A stretch of DNA of 64,000 bases from Stictocephala bisonia (taxonomy: Eukaryota > Arthropoda > Insecta > Hemiptera > Membracidae): assembly GCA_035578905.1 (NCBI GenBank), contig JAQJVL010000293.1, positions 62,001-126,000 of the forward strand, in the 5' to 3' direction. Position 1 is the first letter of the stretch, and every line of letters begins with the position of its first letter. The notes under the pieces are model-generated. The model was not told where the DNA came from, searched no databases, and worked only from the letters and a program-made list of their open reading frames with translations. Positions 47,702 through 59,829 of the stretch are shown here, piece by piece. Both the position numbers and the translations under genes were made by a program.

Positions 47702-47824
47702 TACACAATATTGTGGTAATCTTATCCAATTACTATGTAATGTACAAAAACAAATTAGCCGTTTTAATGATTCAAGTTTATCAATCTTTTCTGAAATCAC
47801 AGTTTGCATTTGTTGTGTATCTAG

Positions 47825-47828
<4 letters not shown>

Positions 47829-47904
<76 letters not shown>

Positions 47905-47909
47905 ATATA
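47829..47909. repeat. (TA)n microsatellite
   Basis: About 80 bases of nearly pure TA with one interruption. The YI-repeat frames on both strands are artefacts. Confidence 0.96.
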
Positions 47910-49929
47910 ATAATTTACACTTTTTAGGATAGTAAAAAGTAGGATAGTTTTGAAAAATAGTCGCCCTTTTGAAATAGAACAAATTGTGAATTTGATAATC
48001 TATAATTAAGTAGGTCTTATTAATCATCATAAATATAAAAATATTTTTAAAAAATCATGCAGACATACAGAAATCTATGCGTTTTTGAGCATAGGTTTAT
48101 AGGAACGTTTTTCTAAGTCTGCATATGTTATAAATTCATGGGTTTTAGTTTATAATAATTTAATCAAAATACTCTTTATAAATCAGTTTTTTGTAATTTA
48201 GAGGATTGGTCTGTGTAACATGTTTCAATAACTAAAGTTAATAAATAATATGGATGGCATCACTCTTGTAACAAACCATTTACCACTGACCCCCTCAACT
48301 AACATAGCACTTTCGTATCCTTCCTCCGTTCAAACGAACGTCGACTTTTGTGAGTCAAAAGCTGACGTTAAAAATTATAATTATTAAGGTGCATTTCCCA
48401 TCGTTCATTTTGAAATATACAATTCTATATTGAGAAAGAAATATACTTCTGTCAAGACAGTATTATCATAGAAATTTATCTATCCACATAAAACCATGAT
48501 ATCATTTGCTTCTATTTGATGTTTATTTATGATTATTCATTTATTTCAATTTGATAACCATATAATTCCTTTTACGTTGCTTAGCTATATTCCTTTGCTA
48601 ATGCAGTAAATTGCACATTACTTCATAGTCATACTTTAATTTTCACTAATTGTTTATTTTAGTTTCAATTTTATACATACTGAAACTAACCCTTTTTAGT
48701 GATTCCTCGTTCATATTTAAACACATAACCTATTTTTGTACTAAAAAGGTTTTAAAATGTTGTTTAGAGGTTATATTAGTGGGGAGCCTAGTAGAAAAGT
48801 TCAATTAACCCTTCTTATGGTAAAATTTAACTATTATCTGAAAAACTATTCAATCATAAAAAAGTGTGAAATAGAATTGTATACCTCCTTAAATAAATAA
48901 AAATGTTAAAATAATTAGAAATGTTACTGTGATGATTAAGTCAGGTACTGCTACTAAAGCATGCCTTGCATTTCCTCTATTAACCCAACCACTTACAGTG
49001 TTCGTGCTTCCACTTTGTTGAAAATAAGGAAATACTAGGTACAATTAGTGGGACACTGTAGAAGCTACCAACAAATTCATTATAGAACTCATTAAAAAAT
49101 GAGGTGGCTAGACTAGTTGATAACTTCAAATTAATTAATTAGAGTTCTAAAAGCGCAAATACAAACACGCTTACGTACATATTTTTGAATGCATACAATT
49201 AACAACAAAATGGACTTATTTAATTTATGTAATTTTATTTTGATTCATATTTCCTAAATATTTTATAATGTAAGAAAATTACTAAAATTATGTTTTACAT
49301 TTATTTCGCGTACTCTGAAAAACACAAAACGAAGTTACTAAAACCCCATCGTGGGATATAACAAACCATTCTACCTCACAATTTCCATTTAAATGTATTC
49401 TAACACCTGCCCTGACAGGGTCTAATCGGTCCAGGAGTTGTTGACCTCTCTGATTGACGGATTCATGTTCTCCAAGCTGTACGTGTGTAAATATATTGTC
49501 TGTTTATGTTTAGTGGTTCCTTGGTTCATTACACTTCAATCGTAACTCCACTCCATTTAAGATATACATATCTAAGATTACGTATTGTATACTTCCATAC
49601 GCTCTTGGAATGTGTTTCCACTGTACATTAAAAAGTTAAATAGGTTACAAATAATGAAATTTTTAAATTGATTCGTTGTATTGATTCGTTAAATTGATAT
49701 TAAGTCATTTTAATTCATTAAATGGCAAGTGTCTTAAGTATTTTCACAACCCTTAATCTACCGATAAAAAATTTTAAACCACATGGTATCAAAAATATCT
49801 TATATACCATTAAAATTCAATGAGAAAATAATCCAACCTGCAATAATCTACGTCACAAAACATTGAAAAAAGATCTTATAAATAAAATAAATGAGTTTAT
49901 TTTCCCGACATAAATTTATTACAGTATGA
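47910..49929. other. No supported gene
   Basis: AT-rich. Near 49410-49470, aatcggtccaggagttgttg resembles words found near 5' regions of some insect transposons, but no ends were found. Confidence 0.4.
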
Positions 49930-50089
49930 GTACAAAATGCACAAATATTATGATGATCTATTTCAATAAACCAGGTTTATCTACCTCAAATGTCAGATTC
50001 AACCCCATACCTTTTTGAACCCCTTTGGTTTGAAGAAGTTCAACGTGGTTTATTGAAATCGGTCACCTTAGAGTTTGTGCATTTTGTAC
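49930..50089. mobile_element. 160-bp foldback element
   Basis: Left arm 49930-49973 (gtacaaaatgcacaaa ... tttcaataaacca) is complementary to right arm 50046-50089 (tggtttattgaaat ... tttgtgcattttgtac), with several mismatches and a small central indel. The loop contains a shorter pair (gaacccctttggttt region). It could be a miniature inverted-repeat element or a hairpin precursor. Confidence 0.7.
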
Positions 50090-50205
50090 TAATATTTTAA
50101 TAAACGTGTATTGTGTGAGTTCTCCGGAATTTTATTTCTACCAATAAATAGTATTAATTAAAACTAACGATTTTAATGTGATATGCTTTTACAGTATATT
50201 CGGGA

Positions 50206-50244
50206 CACGGGTTGGAACGCGAAGTGTGCAGGGGTGTCCCCTAG
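50206..50244 (+). mobile_element. Helitron-like 3' terminus (second family), copy 1
   Basis: Acgcgaagtgtgcag, then a hairpin aggggTGTcccct (50230-50242), and CTAG (50241-50244) before T. The same end with a compensated stem occurs at 59281-59305. The 5' end was not found. Confidence 0.5.
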
Positions 50245-50245
50245 T

Positions 50246-51002
50246 TTCTATTATCCTAAGCCTCACCATTTATAAAACTCAATTGGTGTTTCATTCTAAC
50301 TTTGATTTTAATTAAAACTTCTTAACATATTATACTATAGGATACGATACATGCATATTGTATTAGTTTTATTAATTTAGCAAAGTAAATAGTCATAACT
50401 TGTGACAATGTCAATACGTTTTTTGTAAATGTGTCATGACAATAAATATCTTATGTCTTATTTATTAAATGCGTAGCCTTCATTAATGAAAGAGAATGCC
50501 TTTAAAACAATGTGGGTTTTTAGTTTCTAATACAGTATAACAATAGTAAAATATAATAACGTCTTACAATTATTAACTGTAAGCGAGCTTTGCAGTAAAA
50601 CAGCTTGATATGTACACATGACGTAGTCGTGGTTAATTTACATCCATGATTAGTCCAGGTTAGAGAGGCCAATCGATAAATGGCCACAGAGCATGTAGTG
50701 CAGTGACCTACCAAGCGAGTTAAATCATTCGGATCAGTTTAGTCGGTTATTAGTTGCTCTCGTGTAAGTGGCAATGTATGTAGACTGTATGTAGACACAG
50801 TAAGGAGTGCTAGAGGTTTAAGTAGTCACAAACTGATCAGAACAGATATTTTAAGAGTTTACACCGATAGAGACACATCGGGTTGTTATTTAGAATGGCA
50901 TGACTATACAATGATGTGGAACATATTTCATTTGGTCATAAGGCCTCTGATTGTTAAAATATGGGGAAAATAGAGTTTAAAATAAGTGTGATGAATGTAA
51001 AC
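50246..51002. other. No supported gene
   Basis: AT-rich to mixed composition up to the LINE; no feature. Confidence 0.4.
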
Positions 51003-52148
51003 GAATGCGTGTAGTACCTCTTTCAGAAGTGATTAATTTATCATTGTCAGAGGGTTTCTTTCCACAGGTTTTAAAACAGACTGTAATACGTCCAATATTT
51101 AAAGATGGAAATATTAATTTTCCAGAAAATTGGAGACCAGTTGTGAATGTTTCAACATTTTCAAAAATATATGAACGTGTTTTTGCACGTAGATTATTAA
51201 ATTTTTTATCTCATCATAAACTAATATGTAAAGAACAGTTCAGTTTTGTGCAAGGAAAAAACACAACAGATGCCATGGTTAATTTTATAACGAAAGCTAT
51301 TCTTGCTTTAGATGAGAAATGTAAAGCTGTAGGCGTTTTCTTGGATTTGCATAAAGCGTTTAACTGTTTGGACCATTCAGTAATTTTTGATTGACTTTAT
51401 GACCTCGGAGTACGAGGAGTACCTATAGATTGGATTAAATCGTTTTTAATATCAAGAAAGCAAAGAGTACAATTAAAAAATGAAAGTTCAAATAATATAG
51501 AGTTAAATTTTGGAATACCCCAAGGCACTGTCTTAGGACCGATAATTTTTGTCTTATGTACAAACAGTATAACTGCGTCACTAAAAAACTTAAATATAAC
51601 AATGTATGCGGATAATATAGCGTTTCTTTTCAAAACCAACATCGTAGCTGAACTAGAAATGGATAGTTATCTATATCTTACTAACCTATTCCAATATTTA
51701 AATAATAATAATTTACATGTAAATCCAAATAAAACCAGTTGTATATATTTTACAAACCACAGGAATTTTGCTGATAATCCATTAATCATGATGAATGACT
51801 TTGAGCTTCCATTTCAAACTCAAACGATATATCTTGGTCTAACGTTCGATCAAAATTTCAGGTGGACTCCTAACATTGACAGCATTTGTTCACAATTATC
51901 GTCGCAATTATTTTTATTGAGTAGATTTTCTAAATTAAATAACATTTTTATTATGAGACTTATCTACAGCTCACTTATAGAATCTAGATTGAGATACGGT
52001 ATAATACTATGGGGTTCTGCATCCCGTACCGCTTTATTGAGAGTTTTTCGTTTACAGAAGAGAGCAATCCGTATAATGGCTGGTGTGAATAGAAGAACTT
52101 CATGTAAAGAAATTTTTAAATCATTTCAAATTTTAACTTTATCATCTC

Positions 52149-52179
<31 letters not shown>

Positions 52180-52645
52180 GAAATCTTAATATTCTACAAA
52201 TTTAAATTGGCAAATTTTCAAACCGGCTCAAACACGCATAAATATAATACAAGATATTGTGATCAACACAGGAAAACTTCCCATAGATTAGAACTAACAG
52301 CTTCCCTTCCCCAAAATATGGGGCCAAAATTATTGAATAAACTGCCAAAAAATATAAAGTCACAGCAAAACTTTAAGATATTTAAAGCCTCCCTGCAACA
52401 CTCTTTATTGGATGGAGCTTTTTACTCTGTAGACGAATTCTTAATAGTTGAATAATAAGGATTAAGAATAAAGATGACATTTATTATTTTAGATTTTAGT
52501 ATATAAATATTTGCCATTTTAATTGGAATAACTTAAATTTACATTTACAGTTACTTTAATTTTATATATGTATATATATTTGACCTTTGTAATACAATTG
52601 TAAAAATTGTCTACTACAAATAAATATTTTGAATTTTGAATTATT
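51003..52645 (+). pseudogene. 5'-truncated LINE with near-complete reverse transcriptase
   Basis: One frame from 51005 to about 52150 reads SLSEGFFPQVLKQTVIRPIF, NWRPVVNVSTFSKIYERV, EQFSFVQGKNTTDAM, VFLDLHKAFNCLDHS, then after a TGA (51392-51394) LYDLGVRG, FGIPQGTVLGPIIF, MYADNIAFLF, LHVNPNKTSC, TIYLGLTFDQ. These are the RT blocks in order. The active site is YADN rather than YADD, so a catalytic aspartate is lost. Near 52150 a (TA)n tract shifts the frame; the C-terminus continues at 52178-52455 with HKYNTRYCDQ, LLNKLPKNIKSQ, FYSVDEFLIVE. The 3' UTR ends at AATAAA plus attttgaattttgaa words, typical of Jockey/CR1-like tails. The 5' endonuclease is absent. Confidence 0.93.
52155..52180. repeat. 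(TA)n microsatellite inside LINE coding sequence
   Basis: About 26 bases of TA between codons for the SSL and EILIFYKF segments. LINE relatives have a short YIxE motif here, so the tract has grown from Tyr-Ile codons (tatata) and changed the frame. Confidence 0.8.
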
Positions 52646-52724
52646 AATAAGTAAAGTCGACTAACTCTTAAAAAGGGTCTTTATCATTCTATTTCCAGAC
52701 TGGACTTGCAGCTTATTGTCAAAT

Positions 52725-52925
52725 TAAACAACGTAGTGCAGATCTGATTTTTAGTTATTTTATCTTGACAACATCCAAACTCCAGCAACTACCAAAAACG
52801 GACACCTTACACTTTTTAAGCTGTGTACATAATGATGTTAACCATTAAGTGAACCACGTGGCCGTATTAAGAGTACTTTGAATAGAACATAACGCTTTCA
52901 ATCCCCACAACTATTAGTCGACAAT
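52725..52925. repeat. Dispersed repeat related to 55140-55555, copy 1
   Basis: Acgtagtgcagatctgattt, acaacatccaaactccag, ggacaccttac, gtgtacat and cgtattaagagtact align in order with 55315-55500 (acgtagtgctggtctgattt, acaacatccgcacaatg, ggacacccc, gtgtacac, gtattaagaggact). Identity is roughly 60-65 percent by eye. Confidence 0.6.
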
Positions 52926-53120
52926 AAATCGGTTACAACATTGCTCCCTAAGTCTGTCTAAACTGTGTTAAGAAACCCCTAGTCTAGTGATTACCATACG
53001 GAGTTAACCCCACAACACTCAGTTGACAATAAATCGGTTACAACATTGCTCCCTAAGTCTGTCTAAACTGTGTTAAGAAACCCCTAGTCTAGTGATTACC
53101 ATACGGAGTTAACCCCACAA
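52903..53120. repeat. 105-bp tandem duplication, two copies
   Basis: Gacaataaatcggttacaac through ccatacggagttaacccc is repeated exactly 105 bases apart. The only differences by eye are in the first dozen bases after ccccacaac. A very recent duplication. Confidence 0.95.
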
Positions 53121-54964
53121 GTAAATTATTTTAAACGTAACGACTATTGTAAACGCTATACAACATGAACGAATAGTTTAATATTCAAACCGATTTTGAA
53201 CACACTCGAAAAATACTACTGATATAAATAAGTAATAATTTCCATTGTATACTTACAATATTATAAGTATTCAAATATTCGTGTGATAAAATAGCATGAT
53301 ATATTTTCTTTTTAGTTTTTTTTTTTTTAGTTATAATATATAATGGTACTTTTCAAAATATATTTAAAAAATGTTTCTATTGTCTGTGTTTTTACCAAAT
53401 AAATAATTGATGTTTACAGATAATTTAACTGTATTGCCTGTAAGTTAAGTGTAACCCCTTAGTATACATAAAAATGTAAATTATGCCTTCAAACATATTT
53501 TTTTAAATAACCAAATACGTTTGTTTTATTTAATATATTGTACAGCGTATGCTAATATATATTTTATGATAATATAGGTTAGTACGTGTCCTAATGTGAA
53601 AAAAGGGAATATTATAGAATTTATGCTAATAAGACAGTATTCATACATTTTATCCAATTAAACATCAAAGTAATCATAATAATTAAGTTGAATTATTTAA
53701 AGAGCACAGTTCATGTATATCTGTTATTAACAATGTTAATAAGTGAATACTCTGTTTTCTGCATCGAACATTAATTAATTCTTGCATAAGTAAATAAATT
53801 AATATATTTAAGTAATTATTTCCTATCATTTCTGATTTTTAGTTTGTTTCATTTATACGAATCTCGAAAGGAAAAGGGTCTATTTAAATTTATGATTTTA
53901 TTGCGTGTTTAATTAGTGATTACATTGAAGTTTATGTATGCATATCTATATCTACTAAACAGTTCACATATACAGTACCTTACTTGCTTTAAAGTTTTCT
54001 CAGCGAAATACTAGACTTAGCAAAGTTAGATTAGTTGTGTTAAGTTCAGCAGGGTAGGTTATGGAAACGATCGGGAAAAATACATACATACGAGAATGAT
54101 GACGTATAAAAGAAAATAATTAAACATAAATCTTCAGTTATCTAGCTGATGGACAGGAGCAAAGACTAGTTGTTGTTTCTTCTATAGTGATTCAGGCACC
54201 ATGTGAATGTAGCCGTGTTATTACTTGTTGTGATAATACACAAAAAGAGGCGTTTATATTACGCTTATCATGTTTAAATGTACATATTCACGTTGTAAAA
54301 ATATCCAGCTTGACTGTTTAGTCTGTTCAGAGTAATTACTTTATTATATACTGTATATATTCTGTTTCGTCCAACTTACTTTTCAACAGTAATTTAGCTG
54401 AAATTACCCAATATACAAGTATTGTACTTAAATGTGAGTATTAAAAACCAATTGTTAGTTATTCCTCTGTTTCTGAAGCTGTGGATGGAAGGGAATATTG
54501 TGGGCTCTGCATATTATAGTGTTCAAACTTTCCCTTAACTCATAATGCAGTTTAACCACCACCAATAACCTCAGCCAGGCCTAAACTCATTACTGTGTTA
54601 ATATCTTAGATACAGCCCACAGCTTCCTGTCTCTTAGGTCCTGGTGTTTAAAACCTCAATATTGACTAAACTATTTTATACAATTCATTACAGTATTAAA
54701 TATATAAAATATAATTCTTAACGCCACAGTAAATACATTTATTAAAATACTAAAAAGTAATACTTTATTTGTCTCGAAGTATTTCATATTTAAATACATG
54801 AATTATTAATGGTGTTAAGCGTTCATCCTAAAATCCAATTAATTCATTTCTATTTAAGTGATAGTGAGCATTATTAATATCGTAGAAATGAAGATAATAG
54901 AATAATCTAATTTTCAATAAGTAGCTATAATTATCTGGACGTTATTATCTTTAATTGCATGATA
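53121..54964. other. AT-rich, no gene
   Basis: No supported feature. Confidence 0.45.
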
Positions 54965-55930
54965 AATATCACCGTTGGGACCCCTTTGAAGTTTATTACT
55001 GTAAGTTAGTGTAGAATACACTTTGAATTGTATTTCTGAATGTTCTTAACATATATTGCTAGAAATGAATATGGAGGTCTCTTTGAAGTATGTTTTTTAA
55101 TATTCTTATATTATTATTCTTACATATGAGACGCCGACACAACTTTGTTGGTATTTTAAGGCGAATATGAATGGTTATATGAGTGTAGGATGAGTGTGGA
55201 TGAGTGTAGTCTGGTTACTATCTGAGTTCAACTGTTCCTCAGAAAGGGCAATTTATTAATATCCCAACAGCCAGGGCAACTAAGGGACCTACAGCTTTAC
55301 GTGGAATCCGAACCACGTAGTGCTGGTCTGATTTTCAGCTAATTGACAAGCCTGATACTGAGTTATCTCCCCCACACAACATCCGCACAATGATTACCAC
55401 CCAACATGGACACCCCAGACTTCTCTAGTAGTGTACACGCCAATAGCAACCACTGAGCGGACGCCATGTAGGTATTAAGAGGACTGAGCATCCAACCTAT
55501 CGCCTACAATCTCCCAAACACTTTGTCCCCATGTAGCTGGGTTACAGTGTTCCACTGTAATGTGGAACATTATTTGAAGTGGATATAAACAATTTAAAAG
55601 AAACTGGAGCACTTTTGAAATTTTATTTCTAGGTGTAATTTTGGAGCACTCTTTGTTATAAATGAATGTGAAGTGGTCTTTGAATTATGTGTATATATCT
55701 GCATGTTTAACATTATTTGAAGTGAATATAAACCACTTTGGAGTACATTACTGAAGTTGAACACGAAAATCTCTTTGAAATATATTTATATGTGTGGATG
55801 CAGAACACTAAACTCAGTTGGTGGGTGCAAATTCAGAACTCACACTAAAATAGATTACTAGTTTCAAATATAGAACGCCCTCTGAAGTGTATTGGTGGAC
55901 GAAAGTGAACTATAAAGCAGGTATGTAACA
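54965..55930. repeat. Ancient degenerate tandem repeat, about 60 bp, split by insertion
   Basis: Loose copies of ctttgaagtatatttctg and gtgtagaacac recur at about 54970, 55020, 55078, then after the block 55140-55555 again at about 55565, 55675, 55725, 55778 and 55870. Unit lengths vary. The middle block is a separate dispersed element (next entry). Confidence 0.55.
55140..55555. mobile_element. GC-richer dispersed repeat, copy 2 (likely TE)
   Basis: This block is less AT-rich than its flanks and shares order and words with 52725-52925. It includes gggacctacagctttacgtg and gaatccgaaccacg, wording I associate with arthropod interspersed repeats, though I cannot name the family. No ends or frames. 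Confidence 0.5.
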
Positions 55931-57554
55931 CGTGGTAAACTACCATTGTCGTGAATATATATGTCAAACAATCTCTAGCAATGCATTTTAAAATATATAA
56001 ATTAGAAATGCATTGCGTTTTTTCACATGTAACACTTTAATAGGCTCAGATCATAGTTTCATACTTAAGTGTCAAGATGAAAGTTCACGCAATAATTTAT
56101 TACAACGTTAACTTTGAAACTAAAAACTGAAAATATTTTTCTTCTTCTGTTACTTTCAATAGACTTAAAACTTGTAGGAAATGTAGTTTTTGTGTCATAG
56201 AGATGCACTAAGAAAGAAATGTTAAAAATTCTGTAATAAACAACCTTAAAAAACTTTTATCTTATGAGAACATCATGAACAGGTAATGAACAATAAATTA
56301 AAATAAAAACCCGTTGATAAACAAAAACAATACTAAATGTTTGTTCTGTTCTGTAAATCATATATTTGAGTAGACCTATTAATGTTAACATATTCACAGA
56401 TCAAGCTCAACAGCTGAGGTGCCACGAGCGCACCGAGTACTAACTATAAAGGCACGAGGAGACTCGACCATAGTGACTGGTGGGTTTGTGTGCGGGTTCC
56501 CTGTTATAATTAATTTTATGTATTAAAGTTCTGAAATTGCCCTCTCACTAAACGTGTTTAACTATTTATGCCCATATATTGTTTTTATTACCATCAGTCA
56601 TTGAAATTGAATATTCTGTATGTGTTGTGTAATTAGAACCCAAGTCACGAAGTTGATTTCGCATTCCAATCTACTCGAACATGAGTTACCACCGTGGGTT
56701 ATGAACTAGATCAACCAGTGGTTGATTAGTTACATGTTGGGATGAGGGTGGTTTTAGTTTTAAACTGCTGATTTTTATACCAACAAGACAGTCTCATTTT
56801 TTAGTCAGTAAAGATTGGTTCTAGTGATTCTTATTACATCAACACTTAAAGAATAATATATGTTATCCCTCCCCCCCCCCTACATAAGAGCTAGAACTAA
56901 GTAAACATAACTAAAAATTAACAATTAGTTTTAACTAAATAACACACAAACTGTTCCTAGAAAACTCATTGACTTTTCATGTAACTTTTTTGGGGTGTTT
57001 TATCAAATAAAAATATTTAAATTACGATTTAATTGTTTATAAATAATTATATTACTAATGTAAATAATAATTCTACATACAATATTTGAACTAATTTTCT
57101 AGGACGATTCTGAAAAGAAAATGTCGTTTTAAATATCATAAAAACAACATATTTTTCTATACGATAGTGAGAGACGTGTTCTAAAAATCTTGCGTTTATT
57201 ATGTAAATATATCGACCTCAATTTAGTGAAATTGCACGTTAAAATTCACTATATGCAGAATATGTCAAATTTATGAATTCATAAACTATATGTAATTTTT
57301 TAGAAACATATAAATGGTACATATTAAATTAGATTCAATTTTAACTTCTGAAATCATTTTCCTATGAAGATTTAAACGAAGTGAAGAGAATTAATTAATA
57401 TTTTATATCACAATACAATTTTATCTAAAACCTTAAAAAGAGAGCTGATTTCCTGTTGTAGCTCAGCTAAGTTAGATCAGCAAGGAAGCAAGCTAGGAGT
57501 TGTCAGAGCCTCTTGTGACGTATGACCAACTTGAGGAGAATGTTGATGAAAGAA
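55931..57554. other. No supported gene
   Basis: Includes a run of C (about 56868-56880) and, at 56411-56440, ctgaggtgccacgagcgcac, which resembles ccgaggtgtatcgagcgcag at 59229 near a Helitron-like end. Confidence 0.4.
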
Positions 57555-57870
57555 CGTGCCACGGTGGTTGAATGGCTTGTTTGTATGTTTCTTCTTGTAG
57601 ATACTCCCCTCTCCTCAGTGGTAGAGGGCTCATTGTGTATGTTTGTTGCTGTCATATATACTCCCATATCTTCAATGGTTAGATGAATAAGTTTGTTTAT
57701 TTCTTGTTATTGTATAAACGCCCTTCTCATAAATAGTTAGTTTAACACTTTTGTATATTTTTCTTGCTGTTTTTTACTCTCCTCTCCTGTTTGGTTCTAT
57801 GACTAATTTGTTTATGTTAATACTGTAGTATATACTCCCCTTTCCTCAGTGGTTGATTTGCCAGTTTTAA
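57555..57870. repeat. Ancient degenerate tandem repeat, about 57-60 bp, 5-6 copies
   Basis: Tactcccctctcctcagtgg then tgtatgtttgttgctgt-like text recurs with decay at about 57600, 57657, 57716, 57775 and 57832; the first partial copy begins at about 57560 (cggtggttgaatggc). Confidence 0.7.
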
Positions 57871-59224
57871 AATTACCAAATTCTAATGCAATAAGTAGTA
57901 TAGTCAGTGTCTTCAACAATTGATACGCACATTAATTTTCATATATTTTGTGAAATGTTTATATCTATCTCTGTTATAATTTTTACTAATTAAACCTATC
58001 AGATTTTTTTTTTTAATTCCAATGAATTATAATTGTTAAATCATTTAGTACATTGATAAATAAATACGAGTATTTGTTACGTATTCCTTCACCGTTTAAT
58101 TTAAATCAGGACCAAGAAATATTTAAGTCTTTCTGTTTTATTTAAATTATAATCACCTATGGAAATAAAATTGTTAATTTTATACAGAATCAATCTTAAT
58201 TAAAATTACAATTAAATTTTTATTTGATAAAAAATCATTACAGGTATAATTAGTATAAAAGATCATTCCTAATTGTTTTCGATTAATAATGTAAGTGGGA
58301 ACTAATAAGCAAAGGGCTGCTACAAACTTAATCCACTCTCATTTGTTTTTTAAACTTAGATGACCTTTCCAAATTCATGGTATCAATATTATTTTTATAT
58401 TAAACACTAATCTTTTTTGTATATCACTCCACTTAGTATTTTGTTAGTCTTGGAACACTTTAGTCAACTTAAGATTACTGTTATTTATTAATAGACACGT
58501 AAAAATAATAGTAGCATAAATTTTCCATGATTTTTTGTAATTTTAGTTGTTAACACATACAACTTGTGTTATTTATGTGGTATTTTGTTTTGTTTACCTT
58601 GCTTAAAGTTGTGGAGAGATTAATTGCAGACATTGAAAATGGATAAATGAAAATTGCAGAGCTTCATGCTGTGTGGAAACTCGGCCAGAGTGAAGCTGAT
58701 TCCCACTGTATGACAAAAGCCAATCTGGTTCCCATTCAACGACCCAACCTTTGGATGTATCATAAATAAATGAATATATATAAAATAATTAAATGATAAA
58801 TACTAACGGAAGATAACTTTACTTGTGGGAAAGGATCTAATCTTCTCCACAGTAATTTAATTTTAAGTGTCGTGAAACTTTGTTAGATCCAAGTTCACCA
58901 CGAGACAAAGATAATTACAGTTTAACTTTTTTAAGCAATAATCTCTAATATTTATTCAAAAACGAATGTTCAGGTATACAAAGCCATCAACTTATTTTGT
59001 TGTATAAATTCTAGTGTATATATGTATGTATTTTCAATATCATACTATGAGTTTAATCTTCAGCTGTTAAATAAAAACAAAATGGAACGAACAAGTTTGA
59101 ATTAGTATTTATACTAATAAATTGGTAGAAATGAGAGTAGAGAGAGTGATATAGTGTAAATAAATTTAATATTATAATTTTACGTTATGCAATTAATCTA
59201 CTATTATTTGTAGTTAAAAGTCAC
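57871..59224. other. AT-rich, no gene
   Basis: No supported feature. Confidence 0.45.
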
Positions 59225-59305
59225 ATGCCGAGGTCGATGGCCGAGGTGTATCGAGCGCAGCGAGCGTTGCGGTTGGCACAAAAAGTGTGCAGAGGTGTCC
59301 TCTAG
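59225..59305 (+). mobile_element. Helitron-like 3' terminus (second family), copy 2
   Basis: After ccgaggtgtatcgagcgcag and aaaaagtgtgcag come the hairpin agaggTGTcctct (59291-59303) and CTAG (59302-59305) before T. Stem pair 3 is A-T here and G-C in the copy at 50230, a compensatory change. The 5' end was not located. Confidence 0.55.
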
Positions 59306-59489
59306 TTACTTATAAAAGTTATCTTTATCCACATTCAATTCAATTCAAATCTTTATTGTAGTGAACAATTAACAATAATTGCATTACAATTGTCACGAAT
59401 ACTCTCATTATTATTGTAATATGAACTATATATAGTGTTGACAGCTGACAAAGTATCTAATTATTGATTGACGAATCGACACTAGAAAT
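59306..59489. other. No recognisable feature
   Basis: Short AT-rich spacer. Confidence 0.4.
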
Positions 59490-59700
59490 CATCTCTGATT
59501 CCTGAATAAATCTTTACATGTTGACCATAAAATTACATTTAAATAATATTTTATTCCTGATTACGTCTCTACCTGTTGACATTATACACCGTGTCTGATA
59601 CCTTATTATGTCTCTACGTATTGTTAATATCACCATGTTTCAATCATGATTATATCTCAATGTGTTGACATTATATATATTGTCTGATTCTATTTCCTTA
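59490..59700. repeat. Degenerate tandem repeat, about 60 bp, 3-4 copies
   Basis: Words like ctgattacgtctctacctgt and tgacattata recur at about 59500, 59558, 59605 and 59650 with strong divergence. Confidence 0.5.
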
Positions 59701-59829
59701 AGTACAATTACAAATCTCCAAATTAATATTAGGTTATATAAAATTCATCCTGCCACAATGGTTTCTAACTTAATATTACAAGGCAATCTATAGTATGTCA
59801 GCTGGTTGTGACATTATCTGTCAACATAC

